Position numbers and translations under genes: made by a program. Below are positions 55,601 through 63,663 of a stretch of 64,000 nucleotides of DNA, piece by piece. Where the stretch lies: contig NZ_NIPO01000001.1 in NCBI RefSeq assembly GCF_002807015.1, forward strand, positions 1,041,178 through 1,105,177, given 5' to 3'. A model generated the notes under the pieces. That model was given only the letters and a program-made list of their open reading frames with translations. It did not search any database and was not told where the DNA came from. How positions within the stretch are numbered: the stretch's first letter is position 1; each line of letters begins with the position of its first letter. This stretch comes from Avrilella dinanensis (GTDB taxonomy: Bacteria; Bacteroidota; Bacteroidia; Flavobacteriales; Flavobacteriaceae).

Positions 55601-55777
55601 GACCACAAACAGAAACATGATTACCTCAAACCATTTGGCGTTGTAAACGACCATACGGGCAGTATCGGTATTGTAATCATTTTCAATAAAAGTTCCGACT
55701 CCCATCGCAATGGCAAAAACGATGAATAATACAGCCATTAAACGGGTGGAAAACAAAAAGGAAAGTAATTTTTGCAT
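52604..55777 (-). CDS. ccsBA: Cytochrome c biogenesis protein, ResB-CcsA fusion
   Basis: 1057 residues. The N-terminal ResB/CcsB part has transmembrane helices near 10-30, 45-65 and 75-95, a large periplasmic domain, and another helix (~445-465). A second soluble region (~490-740) begins with a helix and [12 protein letters not shown]. The C-terminal CcsA part has about seven helices and the WWD haem-handling motif [20 protein letters not shown]. System II machinery that moves haem across the membrane and attaches it to c-type cytochromes. Fused CcsBA is the standard form in Bacteroidota. Single gene with its own terminator. Confidence 0.94.
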   Translation of the reverse strand: [1057 protein letters not shown]

Positions 55778-55806
55778 GATATTTCGTAGTATTCTTATAC
55801 AATCAA

Positions 55807-55814
55807 CAAAAGTA
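55807..55814 (-). promoter_or_regulatory. -7 promoter element of ccsBA
   Basis: Minus strand TACTTTTG, perfect, 29 bases before the ATG at 55777. Confidence 0.45.
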
Positions 55815-55891
55815 GTAATTAAAATTACTGCTAAATAGATTTTAACGAATAATTAAAGACTTTCCTATAGACAGTAATCAAAAATATGATT

Positions 55892-55899
55892 TATTTTTG
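55892..55899 (+). promoter_or_regulatory. -7 promoter element, aminotransferase
   Basis: TATTTTTG, perfect, 29 bases before the ATG at 55929. Confidence 0.45.
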
Positions 55900-55928
55900 T
55901 CAGCACAATAATCAGATAATTTATCGCT

Positions 55929-57119
55929 ATGCCAAAAATATCTCAAAAAGGGCTGAATATGCCCGAATCGCCTATCCGTAAGTTGGTTCCGTATGCTGAT
56001 GCCGCCAAGAAAAACGGTGTAAAAGTTTACCATTTGAACATTGGTCAGCCCGACATTAAAACACCTGACCTGGCTTTGGAAGCTGTAAAAAATTCCGTTA
56101 TCGAGGTACTCGAGTACAGCCATTCCGCTGGTTTTGAATCTTACCGACGTAAGTTAGCAAAATATTATCGCTCACACCAATTACCGGTAGAAATGGAAGA
56201 TATTATCATTACCACAGGCGGTTCGGAAGCACTGCTTTTTGCCATAGGTAGCATATTAGACGAAGGCGACGAAATTATTATCCCTGAGCCTTTTTATGCC
56301 AATTATAACGGTTTTTCGACCTCGTCAGGTGCGAAAATCATTCCGGTTATGTCCAAATTTGAAGATAATTTTGCCCTGCCGCCAATCGAATCTTTCGAGG
56401 CTTTGATTACACCAAAAACCAAAGCTATTTTGATTTGTAATCCTGGTAATCCGACAGGATATTTGTATAGCGAAGAAGAAATCCAAAAGCTGGCACAATT
56501 GGTTAAAAAACACGATTTGTTCCTGATTGCTGACGAAGTGTATCGAGAATTCACTTACGACGGGCACAAACATTATTCGATATTGACCCAAACTGACATT
56601 GCTGAAAACGCTATCGTTATTGATTCCGTATCTAAAAGATACAGCATGTGCGGGGCAAGAATTGGTTGTGTGGTTTCCAAAAATCAGGAATTTATGGCAA
56701 CCGTAATGAAATTTGCTCAGGCTCGTTTGTCTCCACCGACCTATGCACAAATTGCCTCCGAAGCAGCATTGGACACGCCACAAAGCTATTTCGACGAAGT
56801 TCAGGCTGAATATTTACAACGCAGAAATACCTTGGTAAATGCCCTGCAACAAATCGAAGGTGTAAAAGTTGCCAGCCCGAAAGGAGCCTTTTACTGCATT
56901 GCTCAACTACCTGTAGATGACGCAGAAGATTTCTCAAAATGGCTACTGGAATCGTTTCATTATGACGGCGAAACAGTAATGCTCGCACCTGCCGCCGGAT
57001 TTTATTCTACCAAAGGAATGGGCAAAAACGAAGTTCGTCTGGCCTATGTAATCGAACAGCAGGATTTGTTGAAATCTGCAGAAATACTGAAAGAAGCATT
57101 GAAATTCTACAACAATTAA
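55929..57119 (+). CDS. Class I/II aminotransferase (aspartate aminotransferase-like)
   Basis: 396 residues, fold-type I PLP enzyme. HLNIGQPDIKTPDLALEAV, TTGGSEALLFAIGSILDEGD, CNPGNPTGYLYSEEEIQKLA, DEVYREFTYDG, and the PLP-lysine motif SVSKRYSMCGARIG; MGKNEVRLAYVIEQQDLL near the end carries the carboxylate-binding Arg. It transfers amino groups between amino and 2-oxo acids; aspartate is the likely substrate of this subgroup but aromatic or branched substrates are possible. Monocistronic with promoter and terminator. Confidence 0.9.
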   Translation: MPKISQKGLNMPESPIRKLVPYADAAKKNGVKVYHLNIGQPDIKTPDLALEAVKNSVIEVLEYSHSAGFESYRRKLAKYYRSHQLPVEMEDIIITTGGSEALLFAIGSILDEGDEIIIPEPFYANYNGFSTSSGAKIIPVMSKFEDNFALPPIESFEALITPKTKAILICNPGNPTGYLYSEEEIQKLAQLVKKHDLFLIADEVYREFTYDGHKHYSILTQTDIAENAIVIDSVSKRYSMCGARIGCVVSKNQEFMATVMKFAQARLSPPTYAQIASEAALDTPQSYFDEVQAEYLQRRNTLVNALQQIEGVKVASPKGAFYCIAQLPVDDAEDFSKWLLESFHYDGETVMLAPAAGFYSTKGMGKNEVRLAYVIEQQDLLKSAEILKEALKFYNN

Positions 57120-57137
57120 TTAACTGATATATAATTG

Positions 57138-57167
57138 AATAGCGAGGCGAAAAGTCTCGCTATTTTT
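57138..57167 (+). terminator. Aminotransferase terminator
   Basis: A 9-bp stem (AATAGCGAG, 57138-57146 with 57156-57164) with a T run. Confidence 0.85.
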
Positions 57168-57216
57168 GTTTAATTTTCGGTAAACCTTGTAAAGTTATCG
57201 GTAAACCGATGATTCG

Positions 57217-57252
57217 TTTGAAAAAAGTATGACGATATTAGCGTAAATTTGC
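57217..57252 (+). promoter_or_regulatory. Promoter of the alpha-oxoamine synthase gene
   Basis: TTTG at 57217-57220, then 23 bases, then TAAATTTGC at 57244-57252. Both flavobacterial elements are present, 19 bases before the ATG. Confidence 0.6.
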
Positions 57253-57271
57253 ACTATATAATTTTTATGTT

Positions 57272-58534
57272 ATGGTAAAAGATTTATTCGACAGAATACA
57301 AAAAAATAAAGGCCCTTTAGGGAAATGGGCATCACAAGCCGAAGGCTACTATGTTTTTCCGAAACTGGAAGGGAAATTAGGTCCACACATGAAATTTCAA
57401 GGCAAAGATGTGTTAAACTGGTCATTGAATGATTATTTAGGATTGGCGACGCACCCCGAGGTTTTAAAAGCCGATGCCGATGCAGCTGCTGAATACGGTG
57501 CAGCCTACCCGATGGGAGCAAGAATGATGTCCGGACATACAGATTATCATGAGCAACTACAAAGAGAACTGGCTCAGTTTGTCAGCAAAGAAGCCGCTTA
57601 TTTATTAAACTTTGGTTATCAGGGAATGGTATCAATCATCGATGCTCTGGTTACCAAAAATGATGTTATCGTTTACGATGTAGATTCTCACGCTTGTATC
57701 ATTGACGGTGTTCGGCTACACATGGGGAAACGATTTACCTATCAGCATAATGATGTTGAAAGCTTAGAAAAAAACTTAGAAAGAGCGGTAAAAATCGCCA
57801 ATGAACAAAACGGCGGTATTCTGGTAATTACCGAAGGTGTTTTCGGAATGCGGGGACAACAGGGAAAACTTAGAGAAATCGTTGCACTCAAAGAAAAATA
57901 CAATTTCAGACTATTGGTCGATGATGCTCACGGATTCGGAACACTCGGAAAAACAGGTGCCGGTGCCGGCGAAGAGCAAGGCTGCCAGGACGATATTGAT
58001 GTGTATTTCTCTACTTTTGCCAAATCTATGGCGGGTATCGGAGCATTCGTAGCGGGTGACAATGATCTTATCAGCTTTCTGCAATACAATCTGCGTTCAC
58101 AAATGTTTGCCAAATCATTGCCGATGATTTATACTTTAGGCGGACTGAAACGTTTGGAGTTATTAAGAAACCACCCGGAGCTGAAAGAAAAATTATGGGC
58201 AAACGTAAACAAAATCCAAAACGGACTGAGAGAAAAAGGATTTAACATTGGCGACACCAATACTTGTGTAACGCCGGTTTACCTCGAAGGTTCGATTCCG
58301 GAGGCAATGGTTATGGTTAACGATTTACGAGAAAATTATGGTATTTTCTTGTCTATTGTAGTATATCCAGTAATTCCGAAAGGTTTGATTTTGTTGAGAG
58401 TTATCCCGACAGCATCACATACTTTTGAAGATATTGACGAGACTTTAACTGCTTTTGAGGCTATCCGTACTAAACTACAAGACGGAACCTACAAAAAAAT
58501 GGCAGAAAGCATCAGCGAAACTTCTGAGGCTTAA
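57272..58534 (+). CDS. Alpha-oxoamine synthase family PLP enzyme (SPT / cysteate acyltransferase-like)
   Basis: 420 residues. Family motifs: LNWSLNDYLGLATHPEVLKA, YPMGARMMSGHTDYHEQLQ, VYDVDSHACIIDGVRLHMGK, LVDDAHGFGTLGKTGAGAGE, and the PLP-lysine region YFSTFAKSMAGIGAFVA. Members condense an acyl-CoA with an amino acid: serine (sphingolipids), glycine, or cysteate (capnine, the base of flavobacterial sulfonolipids). In Flavobacterium johnsoniae an enzyme of this type makes capnine and supports gliding; whether this gene is that orthologue is an inference. Monocistronic. Confidence 0.82.
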   Translation: MVKDLFDRIQKNKGPLGKWASQAEGYYVFPKLEGKLGPHMKFQGKDVLNWSLNDYLGLATHPEVLKADADAAAEYGAAYPMGARMMSGHTDYHEQLQRELAQFVSKEAAYLLNFGYQGMVSIIDALVTKNDVIVYDVDSHACIIDGVRLHMGKRFTYQHNDVESLEKNLERAVKIANEQNGGILVITEGVFGMRGQQGKLREIVALKEKYNFRLLVDDAHGFGTLGKTGAGAGEEQGCQDDIDVYFSTFAKSMAGIGAFVAGDNDLISFLQYNLRSQMFAKSLPMIYTLGGLKRLELLRNHPELKEKLWANVNKIQNGLREKGFNIGDTNTCVTPVYLEGSIPEAMVMVNDLRENYGIFLSIVVYPVIPKGLILLRVIPTASHTFEDIDETLTAFEAIRTKLQDGTYKKMAESISETSEA

Positions 58535-58555
58535 TCGATTAAACTTATACCAAAT

Positions 58556-58593
58556 AAAAAAAAGAGTTGCTCTGAAAAGTAACTCTTTTTTTA
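58556..58593. terminator. Bidirectional terminator between convergent genes
   Basis: A 10-bp stem (AAAAAGAGTT, 58559-58568 with 58581-58590) with long A and T tracts on either side; serves the PLP enzyme gene and msbA. Confidence 0.85.
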
Positions 58594-58612
58594 TTTTATT
58601 TCCACAAAGGGG

Positions 58613-60442
58613 TTACTCAAAACTCTGCATAGCAACTAATTTGGAATACATTCCGTTTTTGGCTATTAGTTCATCGTGCGTACCTTGTTCTATGATTTCG
58701 CCTTTTTGCATTACTACAATAGTATCCGCTTTCTGAATGGTTGAAAGTCGGTGTGCAATCACAACCGAAGTTCGGTTTTGCATCATATTTTCGAGTGCTT
58801 GTTGCACCAATCTTTCACTTTCGGTATCCAAAGCGGAAGTTGCCTCGTCCAAAATCATAATCGGCGGATTTTTCAACACAGCTCTTGCAATCGAAAGCCT
58901 TTGTTTTTGTCCGCCCGAGAGCTTGTTTCCGCTATCTCCAATATTGGTTTCGATTCCGTTGGGCAGGTCTTTAACAAATTCATATGCGTTAGCAACTTTC
59001 AGAGCATCAATGATTTCGTCGTCTGTTGCGTTTTCCTTTCCGAGTAAAAGGTTGTTTTTAATGGTATCGTTAAACAAAATACTGTCTTGTGTGACCAATC
59101 CCATCAATCCTCTCAAACTTTGTAAGTTGAAATCCTTAACGTCAATTCCGTCAATTTTGATACTTCCGTTTTGCACATCATAAAAACGGGTTAGTAAATT
59201 CGCAATTGTACTCTTTCCACTGCCCGACTGCCCAACCAAAGCCACCGTTTTTCCTTTTGGGACTTCCAAAGAAAAATCTTTTAACACAGGTTCGTTTTCA
59301 TATGAAAAAGTAATATTTTCAACAGAAATACTATGGGTAAAATCAGTTTTTCCAATAGCATCTTGTTTGCTTGTAATCGGGTTTTCAGTTTCCAAAACTT
59401 CCAAAACACGTTCTGCCGCTGCATCACCTTTTTTAACCGAATACGATGCTTTGGAAATCGCTTTGGCTGGAGTTAAAATATTGTAAGCCATGCCGATATA
59501 AGCAATAAAAGCTCCTGCAAGAAGTTTGCCGTCAAACACTAATTTTCCTCCGTAAATAAGCAAAACAGCAATGGTCACGATTCCTAGAAATTCACTCAAT
59601 GGCGAGGATAGATTTTGTCTATTCAGAATCCGATTGTTCAATTTGAAAAAGCGTTGTGTTGAATCCTGAAATCTTTTTTCAAAGTTTTTTTCTGCATTAA
59701 ATCCTTTGATTACTTTCAGTCCTCCGAGTGTTTCATCAATAATTGAAAGGAAAAACCCTTGTTCTCTTGCCGCCTTGTCTGAATTTTTCTTCAACGATTT
59801 CCCTACTTTGGAAATGATAAATCCCGAAATCGGAATAAAAACAAACACAAACAAAGTCAATTCGTAACTAATTGAAAACATTACGATTATCGTAAATAAA
59901 ATCGTTAAAGGTTCTCGTACAATCAATTCTAAAATTGATAAAAATGAATGCTGAATTTCCAATACATCAGAGGTCATTCTTGAAATCATATCGCCTTTTC
60001 GTTTTTCTGAAAAATATGATAATGGCAATTCAACAGATTTTTTATATAAAGCATTTCTGATGTCTTTTAATATTCCGTTTCGCAAAAATGTAATGAAATA
60101 CATTGCCCAATAATTGAACATATTTTTTAGCAGAAACAAAGAGATTATCCCGATAATCATTACATTTAACGTGTATTGCGTTCCACTCGTGTCGGAAGTA
60201 GTCGTAATATAATAATTCATATAATCGAGTAGGTAATCTTTTATCTCGAAAACTCCGTTGTATTGTGGTTTTTCATAAATTTTTTCTTCGTCCCCAAACA
60301 TTACCGTAAGCATCGGAATTAATGCCACAAACGACAATGCACTGAACAAAGCGTACAGTACATTGAAAAATATATTCAAATACATATATTTTTTGTACGG
60401 CTTGGCAAAACGGAATATTTTTTTAAAGTATTGGCTAATCAT
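58613..60442 (-). CDS. msbA: ABC exporter, MsbA-like lipid flippase
   Basis: 609 residues. Six-helix transmembrane domain (~1-330) and an ATPase domain with Walker A VGQSGSGKSTIANLL, signature LSGGQKQRLSIARAVL, and Walker B PIMILDEATSALD followed by the IAHRLSTIQ H-loop. Closest by appearance to MsbA-type exporters that flip lipid A across the inner membrane, though multidrug exporters of the same fold cannot be excluded. It lies 45 bases downstream of the DUF3307 gene and may be cotranscribed with satD-DUF3307. A bidirectional terminator follows. Confidence 0.85.
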   Translation of the reverse strand: MISQYFKKIFRFAKPYKKYMYLNIFFNVLYALFSALSFVALIPMLTVMFGDEEKIYEKPQYNGVFEIKDYLLDYMNYYITTTSDTSGTQYTLNVMIIGIISLFLLKNMFNYWAMYFITFLRNGILKDIRNALYKKSVELPLSYFSEKRKGDMISRMTSDVLEIQHSFLSILELIVREPLTILFTIIVMFSISYELTLFVFVFIPISGFIISKVGKSLKKNSDKAAREQGFFLSIIDETLGGLKVIKGFNAEKNFEKRFQDSTQRFFKLNNRILNRQNLSSPLSEFLGIVTIAVLLIYGGKLVFDGKLLAGAFIAYIGMAYNILTPAKAISKASYSVKKGDAAAERVLEVLETENPITSKQDAIGKTDFTHSISVENITFSYENEPVLKDFSLEVPKGKTVALVGQSGSGKSTIANLLTRFYDVQNGSIKIDGIDVKDFNLQSLRGLMGLVTQDSILFNDTIKNNLLLGKENATDDEIIDALKVANAYEFVKDLPNGIETNIGDSGNKLSGGQKQRLSIARAVLKNPPIMILDEATSALDTESERLVQQALENMMQNRTSVVIAHRLSTIQKADTIVVMQKGEIIEQGTHDELIAKNGMYSKLVAMQSFE

Positions 60443-60487
60443 AATTCTTTAATTTCTCAAAAGAAGAAATTTTTTAGTTAGTTATTA

Positions 60488-61222
60488 TTATAAGTTTATC
60501 AAAGCATACCGCAATCCGATTCCGACGACGATAGCAATGGCAAAGCTAATCAATGTTCCTGATAGTATATATTCTGTGAGTTTTCTGTCTTTTGCATTGG
60601 TCAGGTCGCCGAAACGAAAAATGGATTTCGCCGCGAGCAAATACCCTATTCCTTCCAAAAAACCAATGTTTATAAACAAAACTATGAGTAATCGCTCTGT
60701 AATTCCGATGACGTTTCCTGCATTTTTGAGCGATTCTTTTTTACGTGTTTTTTTTCTGAAAGATTCGCTCCACTTTCTGAAAAACAGTTTCATGGCAATG
60801 GAAGTAACCGACGTGATCAAAAGCAATGCTATTACACAAAACAGTAATTTTTCAACAGGAATATTCAAAAAAAATGATATGTCTAAAAACGAGTAAAATA
60901 CGATTGTCGCTAATACAAAAAGATGCAATAGCTGGTCTGTTATAAACAATCCTAACGGACTGAAACGGTTTGTCCGCTCTACATATATTTTACCCAAATC
61001 AATCAAAAAATGTGATACGGTAATCAATACGATATATCCGAAAACTGCTTGCAATTCGGTAATGAAAAACAATATCAAAAGCAAAAAATGTACGGTTATA
61101 TGTCCATACAAATATTTGGATTTATATCCGTTCTTACTTCGGTCTTCTACCCATTTTTTAGGTTGAAGAACGAAATCGCCTACAAGATGAGCCAACAATA
61201 TTTTAAGAATAAATAACCCCAT
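60488..61222 (-). CDS. DUF3307 multi-pass membrane protein
   Basis: 244 residues from ATG 61222 (MGLFILKILLAHLVGDF); the Met two codons earlier is also possible. About six hydrophobic helices. DUF3307 hallmarks: HLVGDFVLQPKKW in the first helix, YGHITVHFLL, and HFLIDLGK in the third; these give three H-x3-D/H pairs that could face each other in the membrane. The C-terminal half (FGDLTNAKDRKLTEYILSGT) also fits. The start lies inside the end of satD (about 20-26 base overlap), so the two proteins are translationally coupled. Function of the family unknown. Confidence 0.85.
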   Translation of the reverse strand: MGLFILKILLAHLVGDFVLQPKKWVEDRSKNGYKSKYLYGHITVHFLLLILFFITELQAVFGYIVLITVSHFLIDLGKIYVERTNRFSPLGLFITDQLLHLFVLATIVFYSFLDISFFLNIPVEKLLFCVIALLLITSVTSIAMKLFFRKWSESFRKKTRKKESLKNAGNVIGITERLLIVLFINIGFLEGIGYLLAAKSIFRFGDLTNAKDRKLTEYILSGTLISFAIAIVVGIGLRYALINL

Positions 61223-61817
61223 CGTCATTGATTATGTATTGACAAAATTCTGTTGCTCTGAGCACTTCTTCAAAACCGGCTTTATTCAGTTCACGACTGA
61301 TTTGACTTTGCTTTTTATTCATTTTTCCGGCTAATTCGGTTTGAGTCAAATCAGGAAAATCCAAAGCAAAACGAACAGTTTTCGATACGTTGGTATTCCA
61401 TTTATCCATAATAACCATCAACAAATCAAAAATCAGATTTATTTGCTGGTCGGTTTTTTCTGAACGGGTTTTAATCGAGAAAGTCCTTTTTTTGAGTTCT
61501 TCAAATGCTTCTCCCGAAAACACAAACGCCTCTCCGTTTGATTCTTTGATAGTGGCTGTCGAAAAGTTTTTTTCTCCGATTCCTACTCCGATTCGCAAGT
61601 CTAAAGACTCGATTGTTTTAAGAGTTGTTTTGAGGTATATAGCTGTTTTGATAACATTTTCGGGAGCGACTTCCAGCTGAAAACTATCTCCTCTGAAAAT
61701 TTCCCAGTCTTTTTCTTTATCGCCGAATTTACTCAATACCGATTCCAGAACAGGTAACCACTCCCGGGTAGCTACCGTTCTCGAATTGATAATATCTCCT
61801 GTTATAATCGCAATCAT
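61203..61817 (-). CDS. SatD-family protein with C-terminal helix-turn-helix
   Basis: 204 residues. The N-terminal ~110 residues have the SatD pattern: IITGDIINSR (Asp8), DWEIFRGDSFQLEV (Gly43-Asp44), LRIGVGIGEKNF (74-85), and SNGEAFVFSGEAFEELKK. The spacing of the two acidic motifs and the RIGVGIG strand recall class III nucleotidyl cyclases and GGDEF palm domains; that is my inference, not an established assignment. Residues ~157-182 form a typical helix-turn-helix (LTQTELAGKMNKKQSQISRE). It overlaps the DUF3307 gene. The upstream promoter is filled with regularly spaced repeats, which suggests autoregulation. Confidence 0.8.
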   Translation of the reverse strand: MIAIITGDIINSRTVATREWLPVLESVLSKFGDKEKDWEIFRGDSFQLEVAPENVIKTAIYLKTTLKTIESLDLRIGVGIGEKNFSTATIKESNGEAFVFSGEAFEELKKRTFSIKTRSEKTDQQINLIFDLLMVIMDKWNTNVSKTVRFALDFPDLTQTELAGKMNKKQSQISRELNKAGFEEVLRATEFCQYIINDDGVIYS

Positions 61818-61833
61818 TGTTATTTACAAAATA

Positions 61834-61863
61834 CAAATATAGCAAAATTTAGTTATAAACAAA
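61834..61863 (-). promoter_or_regulatory. satD promoter
   Basis: Minus strand: TTTG (61860-61863), an 18-base spacer, then TATATTTG (61834-61841), both elements perfect. Repeat copy 1 (61848-61859) lies wholly inside the spacer. The start codon is 16 bases past the -7 box. Confidence 0.65.
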
Positions 61864-61915
61864 AATATAACCAAAAGTAGTTATAAATTAAATTATGATT
61901 AAATTTAGTTATAAA
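61848..61915. repeat. Three 12-base direct repeats at exact 28-base spacing (operator candidate)
   Basis: TTTAGTTATAAA occurs at 61848-61859 and 61904-61915, and AGTAGTTATAAA at 61876-61887. All three start exactly 28 bases apart. A related inverted half-site (GGTTATA on the minus strand, 61866-61872) lies between copies 1 and 2. The array fills the gap between satD and the phosphohexomutase gene and covers the satD promoter spacer. Likely binding sites for a regulator, perhaps SatD itself. Confidence 0.7.
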
Positions 61916-61918
61916 AAA

Positions 61919-63643
61919 TCATAGCTTCATATCCTCAATAATCCTTTGGATTTTTTCGTCTAAATATTGCTCGGTTTCTTTGACTTTTTCAATACTTTCC
62001 AAAGGCTCGTTTACACTAAAATAGAATTTGATTTTAGGCTCTGTTCCACTTGGTCTTGCACAAATTTTACTTCCGTCTTCCAAATAATAAATAAGCACAT
62101 TCGACTTCGGAATTGAAATAGGATATTCTGCTCCGTTCATCAAATCTTTGGCAACAGAAGACTGATAGTCTTCAATCATCACTACTCGTTCTCCAGCAAT
62201 TTCCGAAAGCGGACTTTCACGTAAATCAATCATCATTTGTTTGATTTGGTTGGCCCCATCAATCCCTTTTTTGGTAATTGAGATTAATCGCTCCTTATAA
62301 AATCCGTAGTCGATATAAAGGTTCAGTAGTTCTCTGTAGAGCGAACTCCCTGCCTCTTTTGCCTGACTGGCAATTTCGCAAACCAAAAGCGTAGCTCCGA
62401 TAGCATCTTTATCACGCACTGCATCTCCAATCATAAAACCGAAACTTTCTTCTCCGCCTCCGATAAACGTCTGATTTGGGAAATCTCGGATAAACTTGGC
62501 AATCCATTTGAAACCCGTAAGTCCAACTTTGCATTCCACTCCGTAACCCTCAGCCAAATCAAGCATCATCGGCGTCGAAACAATCGTTGACCCGATAAAT
62601 TCTTTTCCTGAAATTTTTCCTGCTCTTTTCCATTGTTCCAGCAAGAAAGCAGTCATAATTACCATGGTCTGATTTCCGTTGAGTAAAATCATTTTTCCGC
62701 CCAAATCACGAACTGCAATTCCCAATCTGTCTGAGTCGGGGTCTGTTCCGATAACGATATCAGCATTAATTTTATCCGCTAATTCCAAAGCCATTGTCAG
62801 AGCTTCGGGCTCTTCGGGATTTGGCGATTTTACCGTAGGAAAATCTCCATTCGGCTCTGCCTGTTCCGTAACGATATTCACATCAGAATACCCAGCTTTT
62901 TCCAAAACAGTCGGAATCAACTTAATCGAAGTCCCGTGAAGTGACGTATAAACGATTTTTAAATTTCGTTTGGCATTTTCAGATGTTCCAAAGCTGGCAT
63001 TTTCAACCGTCGATTTTACAAATGCTTCGTCAATCTCAAAATCTATATACTGAATTAATTTTTCATCGGAATTAAATTTAATTTCTTCGTAAGACAAATT
63101 CTCAATTACTTTAATAATTTCTCCATCTTGAGGAGGAACAAGTTGACCTCCGTCATTCCAATATACTTTATATCCGTTGTATTCAGGAGGATTGTGTGAA
63201 GCAGTCAAAACAATTCCTGCCTGACAATTCAAATGTCTTACAGCAAAAGATAATTCAGGTGTTGGTCTTAAATCCGAAAATAAAAAAACCTTAATTCTGT
63301 TAGCCGAAAAAACATCTGCCACCACTTTTGCCAAAGTATTGCTGTTATGTCTGCAATCATAGGCAATCGCCACTTTCAATTCTTCGTTCGGAAAAGTTTT
63401 TTTCAGATAATCCGAAAGTCCCTGCGTGTTTTTTCCGAGAGTATATTGATTGATTCGGTTGGTTCCAACTCCCATAACACCTCTCATTCCTCCTGTTCCG
63501 AATTCCAAATCTTTATAAAAAGCATCTTCCAATCCTACAACATCTGTGGTCATTAACTGCTCAACTTTCTTACGGGTTTCAGCATCAAAAGGCGGCTGTG
63601 TCCATTGATTGACTTTATCTAATATATTTTGTGGTATGTGCAT
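61919..63643 (-). CDS. Phospho-sugar mutase (phosphoglucomutase/phosphomannomutase)
   Basis: 574 residues from ATG 63643 (MHIPQNILDKVNQWTQ); the frame continues upstream to 63700 but that part lies in a palindrome and lacks homology-like sequence. Alpha-D-phosphohexomutase motifs: EFGTGGMRGVMGVGTNRIN, catalytic Ser in LTASHNPPEYNGYK, metal loop IGTDPDSDRLG, sugar loop GGEESFGFMIGD, and phosphate loop ARPSGTEPKIKFYF. It interconverts hexose 1- and 6-phosphates, feeding nucleotide sugars. The stop codon sits four bases from the third satD operator repeat. Confidence 0.94.
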   Translation of the reverse strand: MHIPQNILDKVNQWTQPPFDAETRKKVEQLMTTDVVGLEDAFYKDLEFGTGGMRGVMGVGTNRINQYTLGKNTQGLSDYLKKTFPNEELKVAIAYDCRHNSNTLAKVVADVFSANRIKVFLFSDLRPTPELSFAVRHLNCQAGIVLTASHNPPEYNGYKVYWNDGGQLVPPQDGEIIKVIENLSYEEIKFNSDEKLIQYIDFEIDEAFVKSTVENASFGTSENAKRNLKIVYTSLHGTSIKLIPTVLEKAGYSDVNIVTEQAEPNGDFPTVKSPNPEEPEALTMALELADKINADIVIGTDPDSDRLGIAVRDLGGKMILLNGNQTMVIMTAFLLEQWKRAGKISGKEFIGSTIVSTPMMLDLAEGYGVECKVGLTGFKWIAKFIRDFPNQTFIGGGEESFGFMIGDAVRDKDAIGATLLVCEIASQAKEAGSSLYRELLNLYIDYGFYKERLISITKKGIDGANQIKQMMIDLRESPLSEIAGERVVMIEDYQSSVAKDLMNGAEYPISIPKSNVLIYYLEDGSKICARPSGTEPKIKFYFSVNEPLESIEKVKETEQYLDEKIQRIIEDMKL

Positions 63644-63663
63644 TTTGTTTGTTTTTTTGTTTT

